From Myxococcus eversor (GTDB lineage: Bacteria > Myxococcota > Myxococcia > Myxococcales > Myxococcaceae): 57,035 bases of DNA. Location of the stretch: the NCBI RefSeq assembly GCF_010894455.1, contig NZ_JAAIXY010000020.1:1-57035 (forward strand), written 5' to 3'. The notes beneath the pieces are model-generated. The model saw only the letters and a list, made by a program, of their open reading frames with translations, did no database searches and was not told the origin of the DNA. Of this stretch, positions 16,930 to 26,589 are shown piece after piece (the stretch's first letter is position 1; every line of letters begins with the position of its first letter). Made by a program: the position numbers and the translations under genes.

Positions 16930-17130
16930 TTATCGAATCGTGTTCGCCTCCTCTTCATTGTGCAAGTCGAAGACGGTGCCCTTGCCATGCTTCTCCTCAA
17001 GCATCATGTAGGCCTCTTCACCGTCGGTTGCCATCACGGTTACCCGGAAACCAGGCTCAGTCTGAGCGTGGCCCCCGATTTGGATGATTGCTCGGTACTC
17101 TTTCAAGTTCTTTTCGGTCATGTCGTGTCT
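16850..17130. repeat. Copy 1 of island duplication (immunity gene plus 3' flank)
   Basis: About 280 nt closely matching 28198-28475, by eye roughly 90% identical. It covers the 63-codon gene, about 80 nt beyond its stop, and on the other side the 7-nt spacer and stop codon of the RHS gene. Confidence 0.85.
16930..17121 (-). CDS. Candidate immunity protein for the RHS toxin
   Basis: The protein has 63 residues, starting MTEKNLKEYRAIIQIGG and ending DLHNEEEANTIR. It is a small soluble alpha/beta-looking protein with no signal. Its ATG is 7 nt after the stop of the RHS/TcdB gene on the same strand, the standard place for the cognate immunity gene of a polymorphic toxin. A copy with 56 of 63 residues identical is encoded at 28275-28466. 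No family recognised; the immunity role is inferred from position, size and duplication. Confidence 0.8.
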   Translation of the reverse strand: MTEKNLKEYRAIIQIGGHAQTEPGFRVTVMATDGEEAYMMLEEKHGKGTVFDLHNEEEANTIR

Positions 17131-20100
17131 ATCTGAAGGGTGCGAGGCAGACATCACTATAGCAGAGGCCTTCGACGATGGTTCCCTTACCTCGCAGGAT
17201 GCTCCTAATCTGGTCGGCCTCCAGCCTGCTGACATCATGGATTCTCACGTTGGGGGCAGCTCTCCATCGAAGCATGTCCTCCCTGAGGAAATTTGGCGCC
17301 GGAGTGATCTGGCCCCCGCGTGAGCCGTGAGCCCCCGAGAGAATGTGTACATCGCCCCGCTGGCGGGCGCTTTCCACAAGGTGAGCGAAGTCAAACTGGA
17401 TGATCTTCCCGTTGGAGGTCCAGACCTCTCCACCTGCTGCATTCGTGGTCATGGAGAAAGACCCATGGGGCGGGGGGGCTTGAGTCGTGATGGCTCGAGC
17501 CATCTTGTCCAGCGCGCCACGAGCACTCTTGACGGGGGTTCTGAGCGCGGATGCAAAGCTACCTCCCGATTCGAGGGCGGAAAAGATGCTGGCGCCAGAG
17601 GCGAGTGTGTAGAAGGCTGTCTTCCCTGCGCCGACGACGCAGCGGCCGGTTTCCCCGTTGCCGCAGGCTGACTTTGTTTCGAGATAGCTCTCACCCGCTG
17701 ACACGAATGGAACGAACTCGTTGATAGCGAAGCTGGCTGCGGCGAGTTTGCTGACAGGGGCGTACCTGTCATACGCCGCCGACGCATTCAACATGCTGTC
17801 GAGTTGCGAACCAACGAAGGCTTTGCTCGCGCGGCATCCCAGGTGTGGTCCACAGGGGACCATCTCCGCGCCTTCGTTAAAGCTCGCAGAAGCCTTGGTC
17901 AGCAGTGACGTCAGGGCTGACTTGGAGGAACCGGAACTCTGCCCGATGTCGTTCGTGTGGCGGGCATCGGGCTGGGCCTTGGCATCGTCGAGGGTCTCGA
18001 CGCTGGGGACCCTGAGGTCGATGCGGGGCAGATACAGGGGCGGCTCCGCAGCATAGAAGGTCCGCTCCATCATGCTCTGGTTGAGTTGAGGAGCCCCCGT
18101 CCAGCCGCCGTCCCATCTGCTCACCAGTGTTCCACCATGAGGTGTGAAGCCACTCGGGTCTGTGTAGCGCGTGGGATTGTTCAGCACGTAGGCGTAGGCA
18201 TTGTGTGCCTGCGCCGAACCCGGCTCGGCGATGACCGGGTCCACGCTGAGGAATTTCATCAGTCGTGGGTCATAGACACGCCCCCGCATGTTGATGAGGC
18301 TCAGTTCGTCGTCGTGCTCATGCCCCGTGAACCCCCTTCGCGCCCCAAAGTGGCCCGAGGTGAATGCTTGAGCCAGGTTGCTCGACTGCCTCCTGGCGCC
18401 GAAGGGCTCGTACTTGATGCGCTCCAGCACGGTGCCTGAAGCGTCGGTGACGGTGTCGGGGCTGCCCTGTGGGTCATTGAGGAAGTAGCGCGTGGACTCC
18501 GTGGAGGAGCCTTCGTCCCAGGAGACCTCGGCGATGACGCCCTCGGGACTGGGGATGCTGAGGATGTGGGTGGTGGTCAGTCCCTGCTTGCGACGCTGGT
18601 AGAGGCCCCCGAGATAGACGGTCTCATCGAGACCGTCTGCGGAACGCTTGCGGACGCGGGTGCCGGAGGCGTCGTAGTCGAAGAGGACGGTGCCACTCGA
18701 CGAGGTGACGCTCTCGGGGAGGTTGAAGGAGGTGTACTGCACCGCGCGAACCAGGGCTCCCTGGGCATCGCGCGAGGCAATCTGGTTGCCACGGTGGTCG
18801 TACTCGTAGGTGAAGGACTCGGCGCCGAACTGGGCTTGTTTGACAGCGTGAGGGCCACCTGTGGTGCCTGACGTGTAGTCGAGCGTGGTGGAGGGCTCCG
18901 AGCCGGCGACGGGAGCGCGGCTGAGCATGTTGCCGAGCTTGTCGTACTGGAACTGGACGTCGAGGTTTTGGCAGTTCTGCTGCACCTTCCATCTCTCGAG
19001 GCGATCGAGCGCGTCGTAGGTATACTTCTGGGTAACGCCGAGCTCGAGGTCATGACGAGCCGAGAGATTGTTGTTCTCGGTGTGCTCGTAGGCGAGTCGC
19101 TGGACGCTGGTGCCTCCTTGCGTGGCCTCGGTGAAGCGCAGGCGGCCTTGGGTGTCATAGCGGAAGAGGCGTGCGACACCGTTGCCATAATGGGCTGTCT
19201 TCAGCCGGCCCATGCTGTCCTGCTCGTAGGCCCGCCAATAATTGGTGATGGAGTTGCTCCGGTAGATGCTCGAGAGGTCTCCTCGGTCCGAATACGAGCG
19301 GTTGATCGAGAAGGGCACTCCATTGAGCGCCACCGGATAGGTGAGGCGGCTCGTGCGGCCGTAGTCGTCATACTGACGGCTCATCACGAGCGCCTCGCCG
19401 TCAACGCGCTGCGCGACGTCCGTCTCGCGCCCGAAGGCATCAAAGATGTAGTCCGTGATGACGACCCCACCGGGGTTGCCGACTGGGGTCCGGGTCGCGC
19501 GCGTCAGGCGGCGCATGGCGCCCGGCCCGTCGTCGTACACGTAATCCAGATTCTCCTTCTGGTTGGCGGAGGAGAGGACGCGGCCGAGGAGGTCTCGCTG
19601 GTATTCGGTGGTGATGCGCCCGGCCGCGCCGGCGGAGGCGTCGGACTCGCTCTTGAGTTCGCCGAAGGCGTTGTAGAGGAAGAATCGGGTTCCCGCGTTG
19701 GGGTCGACGGTGTGCTCCAGGCGTCCCTTGGCGTCGTAGAAAAGGGAGTTCCGGTTGCCAGCCGGGTCGTCCATGAAGTCCAGGCGGCCGAACGGGCCGT
19801 AGGAGTACGTCATGGTCGCTTCCTTGGAGGTTCCCGCGGCCTCGGTGGCCTGTGTCATGAGCCCACGGAAGTCGACGAGCGTCTTCTTCACCTGGCCGAG
19901 TGCATCCGTGGCCATCGCCTGCGAGGAGTAGGGCGCAGGCGAGGAGTAGCTGAAGCTCTCGAGCAGCTTGCCGGAGAGGCCCGTGGTGCCATCGCCGAAG
20001 CGGCGAGCGGTGATTCGGTTGAGTGCGTCGTACTCGTAGCCTTCCCACGTGGACTGCTCGCTACCGGTCCTGGGCATCTCCCGCTTCACCAAGCGCCCGA

Positions 20101-23100
20101 GGGCGTCGTAGGTGGCGGTGGAGCTCACCATTTGTCCGTCGAAGCGCGCGGACTGATTCACCACCGGACGCCCCATCGCGTCGAAGCGGGTGAGGGACTC
20201 ATCCTTCATGGCGGCGCTCGTGGCCACCTGGGTTCGGTGCTGCGGCAGGGGCCCGTTCCATTCGTAGTGTGTCTCGACGATGGACTTGTTCGCGGGTGCC
20301 TCGGAGGGGCCGCGGTACATTGGCGTGACAATGCGCTGGCGACCGAAGCCGTCGTATTGGAAGCGCACGTGGACGCCATTGGGGTCGGCCGTTTGAGCGA
20401 GGACCCCCAGGCCCGGATGGAAGAGATACCGCCAGGTGGCGCCTTCGGCATCCGTGGTGGTGGAGAGTTGCGTCTGGTCGAGGCCGTCGTACTCCACTGA
20501 CTCGGAACGCGTGACACCACTGCCTTGCTGAGACACCCGCTCGACGAGGCCCTTGGTGTTTCGGGTGAAGATCGTCTTGAGGTACGTCTCCGAGGTGGTG
20601 GGAGTCACGGCCTCGCCAATGAGCGACGGCTCGTTCTCCGCGCTCTCGACCTGACCGTGCGAACCAAAGGTCACCTGCTGCGTGCGAACGTTGGCGGCGT
20701 CGGGTTGTCCCGAGCAGCCGATCGCAGGGGCCCTGGGGCAGGACATCCAGGACGTGCTGACGGTCCAGGTGCCTTGGGGTAGCCAGGTGCTGGTGTTGAA
20801 GTCCGGCACGGTGAGCGTCTTCACCTGCTCGGTCGTGTTCGCCCCGTGGATGAGCACGGTCTGCGCGAGCGGGGTGCCGTATACATCCAGCGAGGTGAGC
20901 GTCTCCGACTCGGAGACGACCGTCGAGGAGCCGTTCCTGATTTCGCGAACCGTCTCGACGATGCGGCTGGGGTACTGCTGGTACGTCGAAGCATAGGCCG
21001 CGGGCGTGCGGGTATAGAACCACTGGCGCTGCGTCTGGAGGCGGGTGTTCGCATCCGTCGGTACTTCGACGGTCTCCTCCCTGGGCAGGTGTGCCAGGGG
21101 AGCCATCGCCTGGCGGTTCGCGACCTCGACCGTCGTTCTGTTGTCGTAGGTGGTGGTGGTGCGAGTCCCCGTCACCTCGTCGATGACGATGCGCTGCCCG
21201 AAACCCAACCAGCCCAGTCCTCGCGTATCAGAGAGCCCATCTCGATAGAGATGGCGCCAGCTCTGCACTCGCTGGTCATTGGAGTTGATGGACATGCGCG
21301 ACACGACCCGCATCGTTTCGGGCGGCAGTCGCAGCCATGGCGGCATCGTCGGCGCCGCCGTGTAGCTCTTGGTATAGAAAGGCTCGCTCGGTGCGACGGC
21401 ACCGTGCGGATTGTTCTGGGAGAGCGGTGCGTACTCGAACGAGTAGTTCAGGCCGGAGTAGCCTTGGTGGTTGGCTCGCTGGATGTTGCCGTGCACCCGC
21501 TTGAGTTCGTCCACCGGCTTCAGGCGACGCGCGATGCGCAACTCGTTTCCTGAGCGGTAGGTGAAGTCCAGGATGCCATCGTTGTTGACGTCGATGACCT
21601 GGGACCACTCCTTGTTGTCCCCGCTGGGAAGAGAAAGGTCCTCGTATCGGCTGAACTCTCCTTGTGCACCCGCGAGCAAAAGCCGAACCGGGCTGCCCGG
21701 CCTGAAAATCGCGAAGTCGATCCGTCCGTCGCCATCGAAGTCGCCGTGTTCCGTCTTGGCGAAATGAAGCCGGCTTGCGAAGTCGCCGTTCACACTGGTC
21801 TCATGAATCTCCGTGAAACCCGCGCCCGTGTTGAGCTGCACTCGGAGTTTCAAGGGTTCAGTCAGAGGGCCCCTCTGGTGCAGGGTCACGGCGTCCTGCA
21901 AACCATCCCCATTGACGTCCACGAGGTGGAACGAATCGAAGATCACTCCCGATCCAGATGGCACCTCTGGAGCAATTCGTACGGTGGTCTTGATTGGCTT
22001 CAGTGCAGCGAAATCTGGCGTGCTCGCTGCGTTCTCTCGATAGACAAGTGCATCGAGGAACGTGCTGCTCACAGGGCCTCTACCCAACAGGCTCATCTTT
22101 CCGCTTCCATCAAGGTCGATGGCGCGCACGCCGGTGCTGGACTGTTGGAAGTATCCGACTGGAGATTTCGCGGTCTTCCTTCCCCGGGCAGTCTCCGTGA
22201 CAGCCACACTGCGCTTGGCTGGAACAATGTTGTCGGAGTCTCCCGTCAAGTCGATTTCGTGTTGCCCCATCCACACGCGCTCGTTGCGGCCATCTCCATC
22301 GACGTCGAGCCAGTACTGGGAGTTCGGCTCCGAGCCACTGACTTGCTGCTTGGGGTCACCGGCACGGGCATAGCCATACCTGGGGACAGGGTGCCCACCG
22401 GAATCGGATTTGTCCCAGTCGCAGGAAAGCGGCGTGACGGTGGAGCGACCAGCGCCGTCCCAATCCGTCACGACAGGGTACAGGTTGCGCTCATGGCGCT
22501 CCCCGCAGAAGTCGCCTGGATCGTTGTCTCCGAAGACGAAGTCCCAGACGTCCTCGAGCCAACTGGTTCCTTCGATATTGAAGTAGGGAAACCAGATTGA
22601 GCCACCCGTGACATCCGAGGCCACGAGCGATGGCGACTCCGCGTCCGGAAACTGCAACAGCCGCATTGTGTCCTGCCAGAGTTGCGCCTTGAAGTCTGTG
22701 GTCACCCCGGAAACGTCATCAGTCCAGACGCCGTCGTCCTCGCTCTTCTTGTCGGACCGGACGAAGTACGCGAGACCCTGGCGTCCAGCGCCCAGGCCAA
22801 AGGCATTCAGGCCCGCGCCCGCAGCGGCATCGCTGACGTTCTGAGCTGGCGAGTATTGGAAATCCCAGGAACCCTGTTCCCAGTCGAAGCGCACGGGCGT
22901 CTTGCAGATGTCTTTACCGTCGCACTCTTGGAATTCCGTCAGGAGGCTTCGCTTGCTGATGGAGCCCAACAGGTACTTCAGCTTGTACGAGCGCAGCAGC
23001 ACGGTGGACAGGTTGCTGGCGCCCGCTGCGAGACCAGGGGCCTTCATGTCGATTCGAGAGAGTCGAAAGTCGCGGCCGACCTTGACGCCCGCCAGATAGC

Positions 23101-24094
23101 CGGTGAAGACATCAGGCCGGGATTCGTAGTGGAAGCTGACCTCTCGCTGCCCCGGTTCAATGGTGCCAGACGCGTCGCGGAACTGCGTGTAGGTGATGCG
23201 CATGGGGCGATGCCAGGCGCCCGAGGCGGCACCAAGGGGAGCCTGCTCGTAGAACACGTCCATCCGGTTGCCGAAGCGGTCCTCGACGGCGGCGAGCGCC
23301 CAGGCGAGGGTCACCGAGTCAGTCCAGCCGACTTGGATGCTCCCTCCTGGACCCTGGTCGAGCCGCTCGTACCTCCCCTGGATGAGGGCGTCGTCGCGAT
23401 GACCTCCATGCCCTGTCGAAGTGCGCCCGTAGGTCCGGATGAGTCCATCACGCCCGCGCACCTCGAACGTCGCTGGCGCCATGCCGTGCCTGTCAAGCTC
23501 ACGGATGGATGAATAGGTATCTTGCTCCGTCTTGAATGAGGGATAGCCCGTGGCGACGAGCCGAGTGCCATCCAAACAATACACGGGGCTGTATTCGTCG
23601 ATATCGTCCAGGCCCGCGCCTGGGAAGAAGTCGATGGCTTGGAGCTTGCCGTCCCTTGCGAAGGAGTTGGGGCACAGGGTGATCTGCGACAGCCCTGCGA
23701 GGTTGAACCCGGGCCCAATCGGCCCATCGCTTCCCTGGCTGCCGTAGACAACCGAGAGCGAGGGTTGAATGCCCGCGCGCCCCGGTGGAACCCAGAGGGG
23801 AAGTGAAACGACCGCGGAGCCGCTCGTGGTCACATCCGCCGTGAAGGGGGTTATCCCGGGGACCTGTTCGTTGGCCGGACCCGTGTCGAGAATCGTGTCC
23901 GAGCGCAGTTCAAAGGGAATGCCTTGCTGCGCCCCAAGGGCCTTATCCATCTGGATGCGTGTTGTGTCCTCCGCTTCAGAGGACGGGGATGCTCCTGGCA
24001 TGCAACTGATGAGCTGCGCTCCATAAAAGAGCAAGGTGAGGTGTGCAGTCAGGAAGCGAAAGATTGAAGATGGAGGTCTTGAGTCTGGGCTCAT
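17129..24094 (-). CDS. SpvB/TcdB/RHS-repeat lipoprotein toxin
   Basis: The protein has 2321 residues. A lipoprotein-type signal ends LISC (Cys31). A SpvB/TcB-type N-terminal domain follows (about 75-400; GSAVVSLPLWVPPGRAGIQPSLSVVY is its usual opening). FG-GAP/VCBS-like repeats lie at about 520-860 (DVDGDGRNE, DVNGDGLQD, DFDGDGRID, DVNNDGILD). A TcdB-middle-like region and many RHS/YD repeats follow to about 1980, closing with YDPRLMKFLSVDP and NAYAYVLNNPTRYTDPSG. The last 340 residues are variable and end in a toxin-like domain of about 110 residues (VHILSGAHGSRGG; CYSDVC near the end) that I cannot assign. RHS shells encapsulate and release such C-terminal toxins. The candidate immunity gene follows after 7 nt. 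The MopE-like gene lies about 100 nt upstream, probably in one operon. Confidence 0.93.
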   Translation of the reverse strand: MSPDSRPPSSIFRFLTAHLTLLFYGAQLISCMPGASPSSEAEDTTRIQMDKALGAQQGIPFELRSDTILDTGPANEQVPGITPFTADVTTSGSAVVSLPLWVPPGRAGIQPSLSVVYGSQGSDGPIGPGFNLAGLSQITLCPNSFARDGKLQAIDFFPGAGLDDIDEYSPVYCLDGTRLVATGYPSFKTEQDTYSSIRELDRHGMAPATFEVRGRDGLIRTYGRTSTGHGGHRDDALIQGRYERLDQGPGGSIQVGWTDSVTLAWALAAVEDRFGNRMDVFYEQAPLGAASGAWHRPMRITYTQFRDASGTIEPGQREVSFHYESRPDVFTGYLAGVKVGRDFRLSRIDMKAPGLAAGASNLSTVLLRSYKLKYLLGSISKRSLLTEFQECDGKDICKTPVRFDWEQGSWDFQYSPAQNVSDAAAGAGLNAFGLGAGRQGLAYFVRSDKKSEDDGVWTDDVSGVTTDFKAQLWQDTMRLLQFPDAESPSLVASDVTGGSIWFPYFNIEGTSWLEDVWDFVFGDNDPGDFCGERHERNLYPVVTDWDGAGRSTVTPLSCDWDKSDSGGHPVPRYGYARAGDPKQQVSGSEPNSQYWLDVDGDGRNERVWMGQHEIDLTGDSDNIVPAKRSVAVTETARGRKTAKSPVGYFQQSSTGVRAIDLDGSGKMSLLGRGPVSSTFLDALVYRENAASTPDFAALKPIKTTVRIAPEVPSGSGVIFDSFHLVDVNGDGLQDAVTLHQRGPLTEPLKLRVQLNTGAGFTEIHETSVNGDFASRLHFAKTEHGDFDGDGRIDFAIFRPGSPVRLLLAGAQGEFSRYEDLSLPSGDNKEWSQVIDVNNDGILDFTYRSGNELRIARRLKPVDELKRVHGNIQRANHQGYSGLNYSFEYAPLSQNNPHGAVAPSEPFYTKSYTAAPTMPPWLRLPPETMRVVSRMSINSNDQRVQSWRHLYRDGLSDTRGLGWLGFGQRIVIDEVTGTRTTTTYDNRTTVEVANRQAMAPLAHLPREETVEVPTDANTRLQTQRQWFYTRTPAAYASTYQQYPSRIVETVREIRNGSSTVVSESETLTSLDVYGTPLAQTVLIHGANTTEQVKTLTVPDFNTSTWLPQGTWTVSTSWMSCPRAPAIGCSGQPDAANVRTQQVTFGSHGQVESAENEPSLIGEAVTPTTSETYLKTIFTRNTKGLVERVSQQGSGVTRSESVEYDGLDQTQLSTTTDAEGATWRYLFHPGLGVLAQTADPNGVHVRFQYDGFGRQRIVTPMYRGPSEAPANKSIVETHYEWNGPLPQHRTQVATSAAMKDESLTRFDAMGRPVVNQSARFDGQMVSSTATYDALGRLVKREMPRTGSEQSTWEGYEYDALNRITARRFGDGTTGLSGKLLESFSYSSPAPYSSQAMATDALGQVKKTLVDFRGLMTQATEAAGTSKEATMTYSYGPFGRLDFMDDPAGNRNSLFYDAKGRLEHTVDPNAGTRFFLYNAFGELKSESDASAGAAGRITTEYQRDLLGRVLSSANQKENLDYVYDDGPGAMRRLTRATRTPVGNPGGVVITDYIFDAFGRETDVAQRVDGEALVMSRQYDDYGRTSRLTYPVALNGVPFSINRSYSDRGDLSSIYRSNSITNYWRAYEQDSMGRLKTAHYGNGVARLFRYDTQGRLRFTEATQGGTSVQRLAYEHTENNNLSARHDLELGVTQKYTYDALDRLERWKVQQNCQNLDVQFQYDKLGNMLSRAPVAGSEPSTTLDYTSGTTGGPHAVKQAQFGAESFTYEYDHRGNQIASRDAQGALVRAVQYTSFNLPESVTSSSGTVLFDYDASGTRVRKRSADGLDETVYLGGLYQRRKQGLTTTHILSIPSPEGVIAEVSWDEGSSTESTRYFLNDPQGSPDTVTDASGTVLERIKYEPFGARRQSSNLAQAFTSGHFGARRGFTGHEHDDELSLINMRGRVYDPRLMKFLSVDPVIAEPGSAQAHNAYAYVLNNPTRYTDPSGFTPHGGTLVSRWDGGWTGAPQLNQSMMERTFYAAEPPLYLPRIDLRVPSVETLDDAKAQPDARHTNDIGQSSGSSKSALTSLLTKASASFNEGAEMVPCGPHLGCRASKAFVGSQLDSMLNASAAYDRYAPVSKLAAASFAINEFVPFVSAGESYLETKSACGNGETGRCVVGAGKTAFYTLASGASIFSALESGGSFASALRTPVKSARGALDKMARAITTQAPPPHGSFSMTTNAAGGEVWTSNGKIIQFDFAHLVESARQRGDVHILSGAHGSRGGQITPAPNFLREDMLRWRAAPNVRIHDVSRLEADQIRSILRGKGTIVEGLCYSDVCLAPFR

Positions 24095-24194
24095 GTCGAG
24101 TCGCCGTTCATGAAGATGTGGCTGTGGCCGCGCCTGGACGCCAGGACGTCATCTCCCGGTGCCAGCCATGGCGGGGTCGAAAGAAAAGCGGCTA

Positions 24195-25790
24195 CTAGCA
24201 GCGGGACTGTTCGCAGACACCGGACTCATCCGGTGCTCCCGAGCAGTTGTTGTCGATACCGTCGCAGACTTCGACTGCCCCTGGTCTTATGTCGGCCCGG
24301 TTGTCGTCACAGTCCCCCGGAGTCCGGGATGTATTCGCGGGCTGTCGACAGGCGCTCTGGGGCTCCCAGTTGGCGCCATGGCCATCGTGGTCCTGGTCTG
24401 CGAAGAACTGGACCCAGGTGGAGGTGTCGCTGGCGTCATCAGGCAGGCCACTGCAATCTTCGTCGAGGCCGTTGGCACAGACCTCCGTACGAGGTTGACC
24501 TGGAACGCAGACGCCATGGTCCCCCCATTCGCACATCTGCCTTGGAGGCTTGCCGTCCTCGGTCTCTTCCTCCCAGCAGCCCATTGCGCATGCGGCAACG
24601 CTGCGAATGCAGGCACCGACACCACACGTCTTGGGCGGAACGTCGTCCACCTGCCCATTGCAGTCGTTGTCGACCTGGTCGCAGGACTCCGTCGCGGGAG
24701 GACGCGGCGTACAGGTCTGCTCCATGCCGTTGACACAGGACTGGATGCTGGCCGCGCAGGCTCCCACGCCACAGTGCTTCAGGGCACCTGGGCGCACCGC
24801 TGCGTTGGCATCGTTGCAATCCAGGCCACTGGATGACGTCCCGGCAGGCAGGCTGCAACTGGTTCCAATTGGGGCCCCCGCTCCATGCCCATCGCCGTCC
24901 CCGTCGCGATAGAGCGTCAGCAGGACGCCTTCGTCGGCGGTCCCATTACAGTTGTCGTCCGCTCCGTTGCAGACTTCGGCTCGAGGCGTGCCCGGCTTGC
25001 AGATATTCGCCCCCCAGGTGCACACCTCAACGGGTGGTTTCCCATCGCGGGGCTCTTCCCACTCGCAGTGGTTGGCGCAGGCCGCCACGGTTCGCTGGCA
25101 GAGGCCCACACCACAGGAGACCGGCGGCAGGTCATCCACCAGTCCATTGCAGTTGTTGTCGACCTGGTCGCACACTTCCGTGGTCGCGGGCTTGGGGATG
25201 CAAGCTGACTCGGCACCGTTGACGCATGCCGGGATGCTGTTGGTGCATGCTCCAATCCCGCAGGACTTGAAGGCTCCGGGTTTGATGGATGTCGAGCCAT
25301 CGTTACAGTCGGTGGCATCCGTGACGTAGCCGGCAGGCTTTCCACACGCATCCTTCCAGTTGCCCGGGGCTCCGAAGCCGTCGCCGTCCGCGTCGCGGTA
25401 GTACCTCACCCATTGCCATAGGGAGGCATTGTTGTCGTCACAATCACTGTTGTTGGTGACCCACCCTTGGGCCAGGCAGCCTTGTCGTCCAGGGCCGGCG
25501 CCTTTATGGTCTCCATCCGTATCTCGATAGAGGGTGAGGGTGACTCCCTCGTCGATGAGGTCGTCACAATCGTTGTCGAGCCCATCACAACGTTCGGGCT
25601 CGCAGACATCCGGCGGCGGTTCGCAGCCGTTGCAGCCCATGGGAGCCACGCTCGTTCCCGCATCCAGTGATAGCGATGTGACTACCGGCTGCGCTGCCAG
25701 CGTCGGGAGAGCCATGGTGATGGCGAGGAGTGCGAACCGACGGGCATGGCGGTGCCACTGCCGCGTGTCGGCACGGGAGGTTCGAGGCAT
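24195..25790 (-). CDS. Secreted MopE-like metal-binding repeat protein
   Basis: The protein has 531 residues. A twin-Arg/basic start and hydrophobic segment (FALLAITMALPTLAAQP) form a signal peptide. The body is a string of Cys/Asp-rich units of two kinds: EVCDQVDNNCNGLVDD-type units (about six) and LYRDGDGDGHGAG-type units (about four). These match the putative metal-binding motif family related to MopE/SACCP, found in many secreted myxobacterial proteins. The Asp-rich loops suggest Ca binding and the Cys pairs disulfides. It is directly upstream of the RHS toxin gene with a gap of about 100 nt and probably shares its transcript, so it could be a surface partner or scaffold of the toxin. That partnership is inferred only from position. 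Confidence 0.88.
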   Translation of the reverse strand: MPRTSRADTRQWHRHARRFALLAITMALPTLAAQPVVTSLSLDAGTSVAPMGCNGCEPPPDVCEPERCDGLDNDCDDLIDEGVTLTLYRDTDGDHKGAGPGRQGCLAQGWVTNNSDCDDNNASLWQWVRYYRDADGDGFGAPGNWKDACGKPAGYVTDATDCNDGSTSIKPGAFKSCGIGACTNSIPACVNGAESACIPKPATTEVCDQVDNNCNGLVDDLPPVSCGVGLCQRTVAACANHCEWEEPRDGKPPVEVCTWGANICKPGTPRAEVCNGADDNCNGTADEGVLLTLYRDGDGDGHGAGAPIGTSCSLPAGTSSSGLDCNDANAAVRPGALKHCGVGACAASIQSCVNGMEQTCTPRPPATESCDQVDNDCNGQVDDVPPKTCGVGACIRSVAACAMGCWEEETEDGKPPRQMCEWGDHGVCVPGQPRTEVCANGLDEDCSGLPDDASDTSTWVQFFADQDHDGHGANWEPQSACRQPANTSRTPGDCDDNRADIRPGAVEVCDGIDNNCSGAPDESGVCEQSRC

Positions 25791-26096
25791 GGTGAGCTTT
25801 CAGAGCTGGCGAGGTAGTCGTCTCGCGAGACGTCTGGCTGTAGGCCGAACCCGCCCGGCTCCCGCCGGTGGAGGACTCAGCGGTCGCCAGATGCGCTCGC
25901 GGTGTCCACGTGTTCTGCAATGGACGCGCCGCGAGCTTTGGGAGGCGCATGTCCACGTCGCGGGCGAGCAGTCCGTCCATGGGGCGGGACGTGCATCCAG
26001 CCGGCGCTGGGTGGGCAAAGACCTACGCTGAGATCAGCGTGGCTTCTCTGGGCGCGAATTGCTCATGACGGTCGGTGCGATGATGCCAGCGGGCTT
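25791..26096. other. Upstream region of the MopE-like/RHS operon
   Basis: About 300 nt without a convincing gene. It should contain the promoter of the toxin operon. The only clear structure is a 14-bp palindrome at 25819-25832. No -35/-10 pair could be called with confidence. Confidence 0.5.
25819..25832. promoter_or_regulatory. 14-bp palindrome upstream of toxin operon
   Basis: CGTCTCGCGAGACG is perfectly self-complementary and lies 29 nt before the ATG of the MopE-like gene. It could be an operator for the RHS operon. In GC-rich DNA a palindrome of this length may also arise by chance. Confidence 0.35.
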
Positions 26097-26550
26097 TCAG
26101 GGGAGCGGCTGCTCGGGCCGGACCCGTAGCTGGTCCTCGCTGATGGACTTGAGCTCCGAGACGCGGAGTCTCCTGTAGACGATCTGCCTCGCGACCCGTG
26201 CTACCGCCTCGGGGAGGTCGCTGAGTCGCACGGGGACTGTTGGTGCGGCGGTGCGCTGATAGGGGGCCCCCGTGGAACGAGGAGTCGAAGGCATAGAGCC
26301 CCCTCGCCGCCATCTGTTGCCATGGGTCCCCCGGTTCGGAGAGCTGCCCGGGTTCGGGTATCGACTCCGTGCCTGGCGCCATGGACCGGATGGCGGAAAT
26401 CGCCTGGTCGTGTGCGTCGACATCTTGGAGGAACTCGTCTGGCGCATAACCACCGCCCGCGGTGCTGAAGAAACCTACGAATCCGTCCTGGTCGCAGGCC
26501 AGCCAGTCGTACTCAAACCCCTGAATGGAATCTTGGGTCTCTTGGGCCAT
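26097..26550 (-). pseudogene. Frameshifted immunity-like gene
   Basis: From ATG 26550 the frame reads MAQETQDSIQGFEYDWLACD, then QDGFVGFFSTAGGGYAPDEF and on to DSSFHGGP. It then loses sense after a GGGGGCCCCC run at about 26261-26270. The matching continuation, TVPVRLSDLPEAVARVARQI up to VRPEQPLP and TGA 26097-26099, is in another frame. Removing one base from the 10-nt G/C run restores one protein of about 150 residues. The stop-free original frame runs on to 26023 as unlikely Arg/Pro-rich sequence. This may be a true lesion or a homopolymer sequencing error. A 3' remnant of a relative lies at 16747. Position in the immunity array suggests an immunity role. Confidence 0.7.
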
Positions 26551-26589
26551 GGGGCCTTGTCGGCTGGCGTCGGGTTGGATTGGAGGGAC

